From contig JAAYZQ010000260.1 in NCBI GenBank assembly GCA_012514775.1, positions 1 through 24,997 of the forward strand: a stretch of 24,997 nt of DNA. The letters run 5' to 3'. Shown one piece after another: positions 16,024-24,409 of the stretch. The notes beneath the pieces were generated by a model, which had not been told where the DNA came from, searched no databases, and worked only from the letters and a program-made list of their open reading frames with translations. The stretch comes from Anaerolineaceae bacterium (lineage in GTDB: Bacteria; Chloroflexota; Anaerolineae; JAAYZQ01). Every line of letters begins with the position of its first letter. The first letter of the stretch is position 1. The translations under genes and the position numbers were made by a program.

Positions 16024-16701
16024 TCATTCCTTCACCACGTAATCAAAGGTCATGAATGCCGCCGCGGGAAAGATCACGTCAAAGGCCAGCAGGAGCTGCA
16101 GCCAGCGCGCGATCTCGGCCGTGGGCAGGCCGTCCAGGATGCCCGCCGTTGCCTTGACGGCGGCGATGAGGACGGGTGCGGCCACCGGCAGGAGCAAGAT
16201 CGGCAGCAGCACTTCTCGCGCCCGGGTCTGGGCCGTCATGGCCGAGAGGATGGTCCCGACCCCGGCAAAGCCCAGGGTGCCCAGGAGAACAACGGCCACG
16301 AGCCGCAGGTCGAACAGGTTTACGCCGAAAAAGGCGGTAAACACCGGCAGCGTCACGATCTCTACCACCAGCATGAACAGGACCGTGGACAGCATCTTGC
16401 CAAAGTAGATGGCCGTGTGATCCACGGGCGCCAGCAGCAGGCCTTCCAGGCAACCGCGGTCCCGCTCGGCGACAAAGGCGCGGTTGAGTCCCAGGATGCC
16501 GGCAAAGGCAAAGGCTACCCACAGCGCCCCCGGGGCCACCTCGCGCACGCCCTCGCCCGTGACCCGCAGGTCGAAGGCAAAGTGAAAGATGACGACGACC
16601 AGCACCGCAAAGACAAACATGGCGCTGAACATCTCTTTGGTGCGCAGCTCCGCGACAATGTCTTTCCAGACGATGGCGGCGATCTTGGCCAAGTAATCCA
16701 T
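16024..16701 (-). CDS. ccmB: CcmB heme exporter permease subunit
   Basis: 225 residues with about six hydrophobic helices and the CcmB-typical cytoplasmic start (I-A-A-I-V-W-K-D-I-V-A-E-L-R-T-K-E). The loop A-E-R-D-R-G-C-L-E-G-L-L-L-A-P and the C-terminal V-I-F-P-A-A-A-F-M-T-F-D are also family features. It is the membrane partner of the CcmA ATPase, and only three bases separate the ccmA stop from its ATG. ATP hydrolysis by CcmAB drives release of heme-loaded CcmE. Confidence 0.95.
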   Translation of the reverse strand: MDYLAKIAAIVWKDIVAELRTKEMFSAMFVFAVLVVVIFHFAFDLRVTGEGVREVAPGALWVAFAFAGILGLNRAFVAERDRGCLEGLLLAPVDHTAIYFGKMLSTVLFMLVVEIVTLPVFTAFFGVNLFDLRLVAVVLLGTLGFAGVGTILSAMTAQTRAREVLLPILLLPVAAPVLIAAVKATAGILDGLPTAEIARWLQLLLAFDVIFPAAAFMTFDYVVKE

Positions 16702-16704
16702 TGC

Positions 16705-17454
16705 TCACCCGGGCGCGGTCACGTCGCGATAGATGTTCTTCATGGCCACCAGGTCAACGCCGTCCCTCGCCCCCTGCCAGGCAAGCCTGCCCCTGTGCAG
16801 GATAGCCGCCCGGTCGCACATCTCCAGCCCCTGCTCCAGGTTGTGGGTCGTCAGGATGACCGTCCGGTTGGAGGCGGCAAGGTCCTGGAGAACCGCCCTC
16901 AGCATGTCGGCCGCTTGTAGATCGAGCCCGGTGTAGGGCTCGTCAAGGAGCATGATGGCCGGATCGTGGAGGATGGCGCGGGCGATGGAAAGCCGCTGCA
17001 CCATGCCCCGGGAAAAACCGCGCACCGGGTCGCGCCGGCGCGCCAGGAGGCCGACCTGCTCCAGGACGGCCTGGATGCGCTCCCCGGCCTGGGGCAGGTT
17101 GTACATGCGGGCGAAAAAGCGCAGGTTCTCCTCGGCCGTCAGATCGCCGTAGAGCAGTGGGTTGTGCGAGATCAAGCCCAGGTCACGGCGCAGGGCGATG
17201 GCCGCCCGTCCCAGGTCTTGGCCGCGCAGCCGGACCTCGCCCGAGCTGGGCCGCGCCAGTGAGGCGATGATGCGGATGAGGGTCGTCTTGCCCGCGCCAT
17301 TAGGGCCAAAGAGGGTGAGAAACTCGCCTTCCGCCACCTGCAGATCAACCCCACGGAGGGCGACCTGGTGGCCAAATGCCTTGGTCACCTTGCGCACGTC
17401 GATGGCGGGCGGCCTATCCACGCTGGAACCTGCTCCCCGGGTGCTCTCTGACAT
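16705..17454 (-). CDS. ccmA: CcmA ABC transporter ATPase
   Basis: 249 residues. Walker A G-P-N-G-A-G-K-T is at 50-57. The signature loop reads F-S-R-G-M-V-Q-R at about 147-154, diverged from the usual L-S-G-G-Q. Walker B I-M-L-L-D-E-P is at 167-173, followed by the D-loop G-L-D and the switch histidine in T-T-H-N. It powers the CcmABCD complex. The ATG at 17454 follows the stop of the upstream gene by one base (TGACATG). Open frame continues to 17808 but is a shadow of that upstream gene. Identity as CcmA rather than a generic ABC ATPase is fixed by direct coupling to ccmB. Confidence 0.95.
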   Translation of the reverse strand: MSESTRGAGSSVDRPPAIDVRKVTKAFGHQVALRGVDLQVAEGEFLTLFGPNGAGKTTLIRIIASLARPSSGEVRLRGQDLGRAAIALRRDLGLISHNPLLYGDLTAEENLRFFARMYNLPQAGERIQAVLEQVGLLARRRDPVRGFSRGMVQRLSIARAILHDPAIMLLDEPYTGLDLQAADMLRAVLQDLAASNRTVILTTHNLEQGLEMCDRAAILHRGRLAWQGARDGVDLVAMKNIYRDVTAPG

Positions 17455-17455
17455 G

Positions 17456-18694
17456 TCAGTTCGATCGCAGCGACTCGTAGATCTGGGCGCGCTGCTGCTC
17501 ATAATCCGCCTCGTCCAGGCGGCCCTCCTCGTGAGCGTCTTCCAGGTCGGCCAGCTCCTCCAGGAGGCGCCGGCGCCGTGGGTCGGACAGGGCCGGCGCG
17601 GCGGCAACAGGCACGGCGGCACGCGGGCGCCTGATGGCCAGCGGATAGACCACCGCGGCCCCCACGGCCAGGCAGACCAGCACGATGCCCATGGTGCGCA
17701 ACAGCCCCTGCTGCCCCTCCCCTGCCGGTTGAGTGGTCGCCGGAGCCGCCTGGCTTTCGGCCTCGGGCATGGCAGAGCCGGCGGCGGCCGCCGCCTCGTC
17801 GACGACAAAGTTCAGGAGCAATTTCTCACCCGCCTGCAGGTCGTTGGCGACGAAAAACGCATAATCGCGGCCCTGAAACGACTGGATGCCCTGGTCGGTG
17901 AGCTGCCCGCTTTGCAGGGTCAGGCCCGGCTGGGTGGCGAGGATGTTGAAGGCGGTGACCGGGTAGGCAAAGCTGCGCTCCAGCGCTGCTGCCTGGTTGG
18001 CGACCATCAAATGATATGACAAAAAGACAAGGGACGTGTCCGACCCCGGAGTCACGGGCTCCGTGTCCCACACGCCGCCCTCGGCCTCGACGTAGCGGCC
18101 GGCCGGATCCTCTTCGCTAAAAGCCACGCCGACGGCATTGGCGGGCAGCGGAATAAACACCGTCGTCCCGGGGCTTGAGCCCTGGCCGCTGCCGGCAAAG
18201 GTCCGGTCGCCGTCGTTGCTGAACATGTGGATCTCGGAGATGCGCAGCACCTGGCCAAAGGACTCGGCGATGACGTGGACCGAGTTCAAGCGCACGGCCG
18301 AGTCGTCGTCAGAGCTTTCGTAGACGGGGATCGTGGCGGTGATCGTTTCGGCATCGGCCTCGAACTGGACCGGCATGGCGCTGCTGTACGGGGCGTCCTC
18401 GTAGACGGCCTCGACCCAGTACTCCAGGGCCGGGTCCCGATCCAGGCCCTCGAAGCGAAAGCGCCCCTCGGCGTCGGTGGTCGTCTCCCGCGTCTCGAGT
18501 TCGTTGCCGTTGCGCAGAGTGTGCAACGTGACGGCCAGGCCTTCGCCGGGCGTGGGGCCGCCGGGCGTTTCGTTCACCACCTCGCCCTCGAGGATGCCTA
18601 CTTCCTGCGCCTGCAGGGGCACCGCCAGGACCAGGGCCAGCAGCAAACTCGCCAGGATCAGGGTTCGCGCCCCGGCGTGCTGTCGTACACTCAT
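17456..18694 (-). CDS. Exported, membrane-anchored Ig-like (carboxypeptidase-regulatory-like) protein in the ccm operon
   Basis: 412 residues. An N-terminal signal peptide (about 1-30, ending A-V-P-L-Q-A-Q-E) is followed by a carboxypeptidase-regulatory-like beta-sandwich (T-T-D-A-E-G-R-F-R-F-E-G-L at about 72-84). A second beta-rich extracytoplasmic region comes next, then an Ala/Pro/Gln linker and a membrane helix near 325-345. The short cytoplasmic tail has a SHOCT-like helix pair (L-L-E-E-L-A-D-L-E-D-A-H-E-E-G-R-L-D). It is embedded in the operon, with a 4-bp overlap with the upstream gene and a 1-bp gap before ccmA. It has no known ccm homologue. A role as an accessory factor for heme or apocytochrome handling is inferred only from context. 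Confidence 0.75.
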   Translation of the reverse strand: MSVRQHAGARTLILASLLLALVLAVPLQAQEVGILEGEVVNETPGGPTPGEGLAVTLHTLRNGNELETRETTTDAEGRFRFEGLDRDPALEYWVEAVYEDAPYSSAMPVQFEADAETITATIPVYESSDDDSAVRLNSVHVIAESFGQVLRISEIHMFSNDGDRTFAGSGQGSSPGTTVFIPLPANAVGVAFSEEDPAGRYVEAEGGVWDTEPVTPGSDTSLVFLSYHLMVANQAAALERSFAYPVTAFNILATQPGLTLQSGQLTDQGIQSFQGRDYAFFVANDLQAGEKLLLNFVVDEAAAAAGSAMPEAESQAAPATTQPAGEGQQGLLRTMGIVLVCLAVGAAVVYPLAIRRPRAAVPVAAAPALSDPRRRRLLEELADLEDAHEEGRLDEADYEQQRAQIYESLRSN

Positions 18695-19080
18695 GACTGC
18701 ACCTCTTCCAGGCCCCCATCCCCGCCGGGCGCCGAGAGGTGGTGCCCGCAGCGCGCACAGAACAGGTCATCGGGGCGCAATGCCGCGCCACACGAAGGGC
18801 AAACCCGTTCCGGTGCAGGGGTGGGAGCAGCTTCTTGCCGGGGCAGCGCCTGCCCGCAGCGCACGCAGAAGCGATCGCCAGGCTGATAGGGCGCGCCGCA
18901 GGTCGGGCAGGCCGGGCCGGCGCTGCGCTTCCTTGCGCCTCTCAGCCGCTGCACAGCCCTGTCAATCTGTACGTCGCTGACGCGCGCCTCGGGCTGTGCC
19001 GCGACACCCGGCTTGAGGAGAGGATAGGCGATGGCCATGGCGGTCAGCGCCGCCATCAGGACAAAGACAACCAGGCTCAT
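18691..19080 (-). CDS. Small membrane protein with two zinc ribbons (CcmI-like N-terminus?)
   Basis: 129 residues. One N-terminal membrane helix (V-V-F-V-L-M-A-A-L-T-A-M-A-I-A-Y) ends in P-L-L-K-P, which resembles the first helix of CcmI. A charged linker and two tandem C-x2-C...C-x2-C zinc ribbons follow: C-P-T-C-G to C-V-R-C-G, and C-P-S-C-G to C-A-R-C-G. The ATG at 19080 overlaps the ccmF stop by 4 bp (ATGA), and its stop overlaps the next start by 4 bp. It occupies the place between ccmF and ccmA. A CcmI-like scaffolding role is a guess; the zinc ribbons are the only firm feature. Confidence 0.75.
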   Translation of the reverse strand: MSLVVFVLMAALTAMAIAYPLLKPGVAAQPEARVSDVQIDRAVQRLRGARKRSAGPACPTCGAPYQPGDRFCVRCGQALPRQEAAPTPAPERVCPSCGAALRPDDLFCARCGHHLSAPGGDGGLEEVQS

Positions 19081-21041
19081 GCTCGCCTCCCCCGGGTCTG
19101 CCCCGGCCAGGCCGCCACCAGCGTGCCGATGATGAGCACCACGCCGCCGATCCACAGCCAGACGACCATGCGATTGACCAACACCTGGAAAGCCGCCAGC
19201 CCGTCGGGCTCCAGGCTCGCCAGGACGACGTACAGATCCTCTCTCAAATTCGACCGCAGGGCGACCTCGGTCACCGCGCCGTCGACGTTGCTGTGCAGGT
19301 TCCGCTCAGGCCGCACGGTGGCCACCTTTCGCCCGCCGCGGAAGACGTCCAGCACGGCCTGGTTGCGGATCTTGTTGCCCGCTTCCTCGACCTGGCGGTA
19401 CGCGTAGTCGGTGTAGGTCAGGGTGTATCCCTCAACCTCGACCGATTCGCCGGCCGCCAGCGCCACCTGGACCTCGGCCTGGTACGCCTGAGAGCCGGTG
19501 ATGCCGGCGACGATGAGCAGGATAGAAAAGTGGATGAGCTGCCCGCCATAGCGCCGCCTGTTGTTGCGCACGGCGCGGCCCGCGGCCACCAGGACGTTCT
19601 CGCCCGCCGAGCGCATGCGCGCCCGGATGCCGACGCCCATCTGGATGATAATCGTGGCCGCCACAAAGGCTGTCACCGAGAACGAGATCACGGCCCACAG
19701 CTCGCGAATGCCCAGCAGGATCAGGAGCACGGCGGTGACGACGGCCACCAACGCTTGCACCCACAGGCTGCGCAGCAGCTTCTCGGCATCGATGCGCCGC
19801 CAATCCACCAGGGGACAGATCCCCACCAGGAGCACCAGGAGCAGGCCCAGGGGACCCATGAACCGGTTATAGTTCTCGGGACCCAGGGAGCTGGCCACGC
19901 CGCGCACCGCCTCGGTAAAGGTCGGCCACAGGGTCCCCAGGAGCACTGCCCCGGCCGTGCCCAGGAAGAGCAGGTTGGTCAGCAGGAAGACAAACTCCCG
20001 TGAGAGCAGGTCGCCCAACTGGCCCTCTCCCTGGAGCTCCTCGCGGCGGGCGATCATCAAGCCCACCGTTGCGGCCAGGATAAGGAGCATGTAGGCCAGG
20101 TAGTAATAGCCGATGGGCGACTGGGCAAAGGCGTGCACCGACTGGATGAGGCCCGAGCGGGTGACAAACGTGGCAAAGATGGTCAGCACAAAGGTGAGGG
20201 CGGCCAGGAAGACGTTCCAGGCGCGGAACATGTCGCGGCGCTCCTGGATAATGGCCGAATGGACCAGGGCCGTGGCCACCAGCCAGGGAATCAGCGACGA
20301 ATTCTCCACCGGATCCCAGCCCCAGTAGCCGCCCCAGCCCAGCTCCAGGTAGGCCCACCAGGCACCGACCAGGATGCCCACGCCCAGCGACGCCCAGGCC
20401 ACCAGCGTCCAGCGCCGCACGCCGCGCAGCCAGGTGGCGTCCAACTGCCCGGTCACCAGGGCCGCGAAGGCATAGGCAAAGGGGATGGTCCACAGAGCGT
20501 AGGCGGCAAAGATGATGGGCGGGTGAATGACCATCCAGAAGTTCTGGAGCAGTGGATTGAGGCTCACACCTTCGACGGGCACCAGGGGCAGCACCTCAAA
20601 AGGATTGGTGAGGACGATGAGCAGGAGGGCAAAGAATGCCTGGGTGAGGGCCAACACACCCATGGCATAGGGCCGCAGGTGGGCGTCCCAGGTCGGCCGC
20701 CGCAGGACCAGGACCCCGGTAAACAGCGCCGGCATCCACAGCCACAGCAACTGGGAGCCCTCCAGGCCCGCCCAGAACGCGGCCAGGATATACTCCGGCT
20801 TCAGATAGGTGCTGACGTGCTCGTAGACGTAGCGCACCACGAATTCGTGGCGAAAGAGCAGCACCAGCAGGATCACCGACGAAACCGTCGACAGGACGGC
20901 AGTGGCCAACAGCGCGTTGCGCGCGCTGGTCACCAGCTCCGGACGCCGTCCCCGCGCCCCAACAACCGACGCCACGGCCGCCCAGAGCGCCGCGGCCAGT
21001 GTCACCCACAGAGCACCATAGCCTATGTCCGCCAGGACCAC
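19077..21041 (-). CDS. ccmF: CcmF heme lyase subunit (cytochrome c synthase)
   Basis: 654 residues, normal for CcmF, with about 14-15 membrane helices. The WWD heme motif (G-W-G-G-Y-W-G-W-D-P-V-E-N) is at about 235-247. Conserved histidines are visible in V-I-H-P-P (H173) and V-H-S-A-I-I (H261). The C-terminal extracytoplasmic domain (about 520-620) precedes a final helix. The start is a GTG at 21041 with a GGGGGGA ribosome-binding sequence. CcmF transfers heme from CcmE to apocytochrome c. In canonical systems it works with CcmH, and no CcmH is encoded in this window. Confidence 0.96.
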   Translation of the reverse strand: MVLADIGYGALWVTLAAALWAAVASVVGARGRRPELVTSARNALLATAVLSTVSSVILLVLLFRHEFVVRYVYEHVSTYLKPEYILAAFWAGLEGSQLLWLWMPALFTGVLVLRRPTWDAHLRPYAMGVLALTQAFFALLLIVLTNPFEVLPLVPVEGVSLNPLLQNFWMVIHPPIIFAAYALWTIPFAYAFAALVTGQLDATWLRGVRRWTLVAWASLGVGILVGAWWAYLELGWGGYWGWDPVENSSLIPWLVATALVHSAIIQERRDMFRAWNVFLAALTFVLTIFATFVTRSGLIQSVHAFAQSPIGYYYLAYMLLILAATVGLMIARREELQGEGQLGDLLSREFVFLLTNLLFLGTAGAVLLGTLWPTFTEAVRGVASSLGPENYNRFMGPLGLLLVLLVGICPLVDWRRIDAEKLLRSLWVQALVAVVTAVLLILLGIRELWAVISFSVTAFVAATIIIQMGVGIRARMRSAGENVLVAAGRAVRNNRRRYGGQLIHFSILLIVAGITGSQAYQAEVQVALAAGESVEVEGYTLTYTDYAYRQVEEAGNKIRNQAVLDVFRGGRKVATVRPERNLHSNVDGAVTEVALRSNLREDLYVVLASLEPDGLAAFQVLVNRMVVWLWIGGVVLIIGTLVAAWPGQTRGRRA

Positions 21042-21102
21042 TATATCCCCCCTAGATGGCAGCGTTGCAGATTCTACAGCCCACCGAGCCCGCCGCCAGC
21101 CA

Positions 21103-21492
21103 CTATTCCTTTTCCTCGTACTTGGACGGGCACTTCATCAACAGATCGTTGGCCTCAAAGACCCCGGCCTCGTGATTGTACTTGCCAATGGCAACGGCTT
21201 CGACGGCATCGACCAGCATGTCGGGCTGCGGTCCGTGGTACGAGATGGGCAGCGTGCCCGTCTCGTCCTCGATCTGGAAAGTCAGGTGCAGCTCGCGGGT
21301 GTTCCACTCCACCGAGTTGGCCACGATGGCACCCGACACGCGCGAGTCGCGCACCTGTTCGGCGTCCAGCGCTTTTACTTCGGAGATGGTCAAATAGTCG
21401 CTGGTCGAGCCCGAAAAGCTGGTGGCAATAAGCAGGCCGATAACCAGGGCGACAACGACGCCACCCACCAGAAATTTCGTCGTCGAAGACAT
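21103..21492 (-). CDS. ccmE: CcmE heme chaperone, cysteine (C-x-x-x-Y) variant
   Basis: 129 residues: one N-terminal membrane anchor (about 7-25) and an OB-fold extracytoplasmic domain (Y-L-T-I-S-E-V onward). The C-terminal heme-attachment motif is L-M-K-C121-P-S-K-Y125, that is C-x-x-x-Y instead of the common H-x-x-x-Y. Variant CcmE proteins of this kind are known from archaea and some bacteria (for example Desulfovibrio) with a System I that lacks CcmH. That fits the gene content here. A strong GAGGAGGGAG ribosome-binding sequence precedes the ATG. It is 61 bp upstream of ccmF. Confidence 0.95.
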   Translation of the reverse strand: MSSTTKFLVGGVVVALVIGLLIATSFSGSTSDYLTISEVKALDAEQVRDSRVSGAIVANSVEWNTRELHLTFQIEDETGTLPISYHGPQPDMLVDAVEAVAIGKYNHEAGVFEANDLLMKCPSKYEEKE

Positions 21493-21522
21493 TTCTCCCT
21501 CCTCAGAAGGTTGGGCGCGGCC

Positions 21523-22446
21523 TTAATAGCGTACAGGCGCGCCGCACGTCTGGCAATACTCGGCGTCGGACCGCAGCTCGGCGCCGCACTTGTAACAGAA
21601 GGCAACGTCCAGGGCCTGCCGCCTGCCGGACGGACTGGGCCCGGACCGGTCGGTGAGGGCATTGCCCGCCGGCGGCCGGGTGCTGCGACCCAGCCAGAAC
21701 GCCGCACCCCCTACCGCCAGGAGCGCCACAAAGGCAACGACAAAGGTCAACACCGCCGAGTTGCCAGCGCCGCCGCCCGTGCTCCCGGGCACCGCGGCCT
21801 GCGATGCCGGCTGGTCTGGCTGGCTCGGCGCCGGGTTTGTCAGCGCGTCATTGTCCTTATCGTAGCGAAAGGTCCAGGCCAGGGTTTCGCCGGCCCCCAT
21901 GGAGCCCACGTCGATGCGATGATACTGGAGGCCATCGGTGCCGGCCTGAGACGTGCCTTCCGCCGGCTCGACGACCAGGTTCTCCGCCGCGGGCGGTACC
22001 TGGAACTCGACCGACAGCTCCCCGATGGCATAGTCCGCGGTGTAGGCAAAGGCATACTCCCGCTGTCCCTCGGGTGAGACCGGAAGATCGTCATAGTACT
22101 CCAACTGGAAACCCGGGGCCGCCAACTGGAACGAGACCACCAGGGTTTCCCCCTCGATCCGCGTAGTGTACTGCTGGTTCAGCCGCTCACCGGCCTCCGA
22201 CAGGTAGGCCATGGCCGTCGGCCGGCCCACGCGCGCCGGGATGCGGACCTCGACGGCGGCTGGCAGCGGCGTTTCGGCAGTCAGAGCCCCCTGGTAGATG
22301 ATCAGCATCTCGGGCCGGTCGAACTCGGGCCAGAGAGCGATGCTCAGGACCGCCAACTCTGGCGTTTCCTGGGCCCCAGCGGGGGCCAAGCCCCCACTTA
22401 CCAGAACCAACAATCCCAGAATCAGGACTATGCCCGCTTGCCTCAT
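21523..22446 (-). CDS. Exported beta-rich membrane protein with C-terminal zinc ribbon
   Basis: 307 residues from the ATG at 22446. A signal peptide (I-V-L-I-L-G-L-L-V-L-V-S-G-G to A-G-A-Q) is followed by an extracytoplasmic beta-rich domain of about 190 residues (P-E-L-A-V-L-S-I-A-L-W-P-E-F-D). Then come a Gly/Pro/Gln linker, a membrane helix (A-V-L-T-F-V-V-A-F-V-A-L-L-A-V-G) and a cytoplasmic C-terminal zinc ribbon (C-Y-K-C-G to C-Q-T-C-G). Its layout parallels the Ig-like protein between the zinc-ribbon gene and ccmA. It lies 30 bp before ccmE and 31 bp after the DsbA-like gene. The open frame reaches 22563, but that part overlaps the DsbA-like gene. I do not recognise the family. Confidence 0.75.
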   Translation of the reverse strand: MRQAGIVLILGLLVLVSGGLAPAGAQETPELAVLSIALWPEFDRPEMLIIYQGALTAETPLPAAVEVRIPARVGRPTAMAYLSEAGERLNQQYTTRIEGETLVVSFQLAAPGFQLEYYDDLPVSPEGQREYAFAYTADYAIGELSVEFQVPPAAENLVVEPAEGTSQAGTDGLQYHRIDVGSMGAGETLAWTFRYDKDNDALTNPAPSQPDQPASQAAVPGSTGGGAGNSAVLTFVVAFVALLAVGGAAFWLGRSTRPPAGNALTDRSGPSPSGRRQALDVAFCYKCGAELRSDAEYCQTCGAPVRY

Positions 22447-22477
22447 TGCTTCGACGTCCCGTTTCGCACCACAACTC

Positions 22478-24313
22478 CTACTGGCCGACCATGGAGTCGA
22501 GTACGGCCTGAAAGTCCTCGAGGGCAGAATCGCCTGCAAGGGATTGGCCGTTGTTAAAGACATAGGTGGGGGCCATGGGCACGCCGATCATGGCGCCCAC
22601 CACCGTGCCGCCTTGAGCCCTGGTCAGGGCCGCTGTCGACGTCATGCACTCCGCGAATTGATCCCCGTCCAAGTCCAGCGACGTGGCGTACCCCTCCAAG
22701 GTATCCTCCAGGGCGCCGGATACCGTCCATTCTGCCTGGTTTTCGAAGAGCAGGTCGTGCATCTCCCAGGCCCTGTCCTGGGCGGCGGCGCACTCGGCGG
22801 CGATGGCTGCCTCCACGCCCGGCCCATCCGCGCTGTCCAGCCACGGATGCAGGACATAGATCAGCTTGCCCGTTTCGATGTACTGCTCGCGGAGCCCGGG
22901 CAGCACGTTCAGGGCGTGCTCTGCCGACTCCGGCTCGGCATAGTCCACGAAGGCCAGCATGGCAGCCCTGGCCGTCTGCACGTCACCCACCACCCGCCAG
23001 TTACCGTCCGTCGGGACGATCTCGGGCGTCTGCTCCCCGGCTGCCAGGTATTCGATCACCTGTCCCATCACGCCGATGGACTGCCCGCCACGGAGCGCCA
23101 GGTCGTTGACCAGGAATGTGGGGGTGGCATTGATGCCCAGCGACTCGCCGGCCAGGACATCGGCCTGGACGCTGAGCGCCGCTTCCTCCGAGGTCAGGCA
23201 CGCCTCGAAGGTGTCCTCCTCGAGGCCGATCTCCTCGGCGTAGCCGCGGAAGGTGTCCAGGGGAACGTCGGCTGCCCCCGACCACTCGCTTTGCCCGGCA
23301 AACAACTTCTCGTGCATTTCCCAGTAGCTGTCCTGCTCCCCGGCGCACACGGCCGCCTGGGCCGCCTGGGGCGCATAGGGATGGATGGAAGTCAGGGGAT
23401 ATTGGCGAAAGACGAACCGCACCCGTCCCGTATCCACGTAACGTTCGATGATCTCCGGGATCAGTGTCTCTTCCACCTGCGCACACGCGGGGCACTGGTA
23501 GTCGGAAAACTCGGTTATGACGACCGGCGCGTCGGCCTCGCCCATGCTTCGGTAGCTGTCGGCAGCCACCTCCAGGGTGGGAGCTATGCCCCCTGCCAGA
23601 AGGTACTCGATCTGCTTCTGGAAGGCGGCAAAGGGCTGCGCCCCCGAAAGCCCGATGCCGTTGATTCGAAAGGCAGGGGTACCCGATACGCCGACGCTAT
23701 TCCCCTGGGCAAAGTCGGCCCTCACCTTCTCCGAGTACTTGCCGCCGTCGAGGCAAGCATCGAACTGGGGCTGATCCAGGCCCAAATCGCCGGCCAGGGC
23801 CTTGAACGTGTCCCCGGCCGCCGCCGACCCCGACCACTCTTCCTGGGTGTTGAACAACTCGTCGTGCATCTCCCAGAAGCCGCCCTGCTCACCGGCACAC
23901 TCGGCCGCCTGGGCAGCCAGCTCCGCCTGGGGATGGATGGAAAAGAGCGGGTAGTGCCGGAACTCGTAACGAACCTGACCGTTCTGAATATAGTTGCTGG
24001 CAATCTGCGGGAACGTCTCACGGACGTATCTGGCGCAGTAAGGTCACTGGAAGTCCGAATATTCGACGATGGTCACCGGGGCATCGGGCTCGCCCAGGGT
24101 CCGCCAGTCGTTGGGATCGACCGGCAGGTCGCCGGGCGGTAACACCTCCCCCTGAGACGTCGCGGGCGCCGTCTCCACCGCGGCCGCGCTCGTGGGCGTG
24201 CCGGCCGGAGCACCGGCCGTGGGAGTGGCCATCTCAGGGCCACAGGCGGCCACCAGAAGAGCCACCAGGGCTGCAAGGGCTACAATGATAGTCCAACCAT
24301 GCCTTTTGCTCAT
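22478..24313 (-). CDS. Triple DsbA-like (thioredoxin_4) lipoprotein with a putative selenocysteine encoded by in-frame TGA
   Basis: 611 residues if the TGA at 24046-24044 is read as selenocysteine (residue 90). The signal peptide ends in lipobox L-V-A-A-C (C24), followed by an Ala/Thr/Pro linker. Three tandem DsbA-like domains follow, at about 70-245, 255-430 and 437-611. Their active sites are F-Q-U90-P-Y-C93, Y-Q-C274-P-A-C277, and Y-A-E460-P-E-S463. Each keeps its cis-proline loop (G-T-P-A-F P213, A-T-P-T-F P398, A-P-T-Y P582) and a W-E-M-H helix, so all three folds look intact. The frame is the same on both sides of the TGA, with no shift. The ATG at 24313 has GAGGGGAAG upstream. The predicted role is extracytoplasmic thiol-disulfide exchange near the ccm machinery. 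The alternatives are a nonsense mutation or a sequence error at one base. Confidence 0.85.
24005..24046 (-). promoter_or_regulatory. Candidate bacterial SECIS element (UGA plus downstream two-part stem-loop)
   Basis: Starting six bases after the UGA, the minus-strand RNA can fold into an outer 5-bp stem CUGCG/CGCAG (24038-24034 with 24009-24005). An internal loop of 6 and 3 nt follows, then an inner perfect 5-bp stem ACGUC/GACGU closing the 5-nt apical loop CGUGA (24022-24018). The apical loop begins 22 nt after the UGA and has a G at its second position. Both agree with what is known of bacterial SECIS elements (short distance, small loop with G in the first two places). Folding was done by eye. 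Confidence 0.6.
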
Positions 24314-24409
24314 CAACTTCCCCTCACTCGAAATTCGGGTATTAGCCTCTCTGCTCCCCGCGTGGCCGTGCGCACAGGCCGGTTGGGGGGCCTTATTGAT
24401 CCGTCCGGG

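Noticed and set aside
24044..24046. Genome-wide reassignment of TGA
   Set aside because: Many intact genes in the window end at TGA with the next gene starting in overlap (ATGA, TGATG), so TGA is a working stop codon here.
24044..24316. Reading the DsbA-like lipoprotein as a 90-residue truncated gene plus a separate gene starting at 23869
   Set aside because: The two halves are in one frame and join within a single conserved domain, and the second half would start in the middle of the thioredoxin fold without a ribosome binding site. A single recoded gene explains the data better.
24314..24409. A TAATAC box upstream of the DsbA-like gene as a promoter
   Set aside because: No acceptable -35 box or TGn extension accompanies it; the gap could as well be read through from the ATPase gene.
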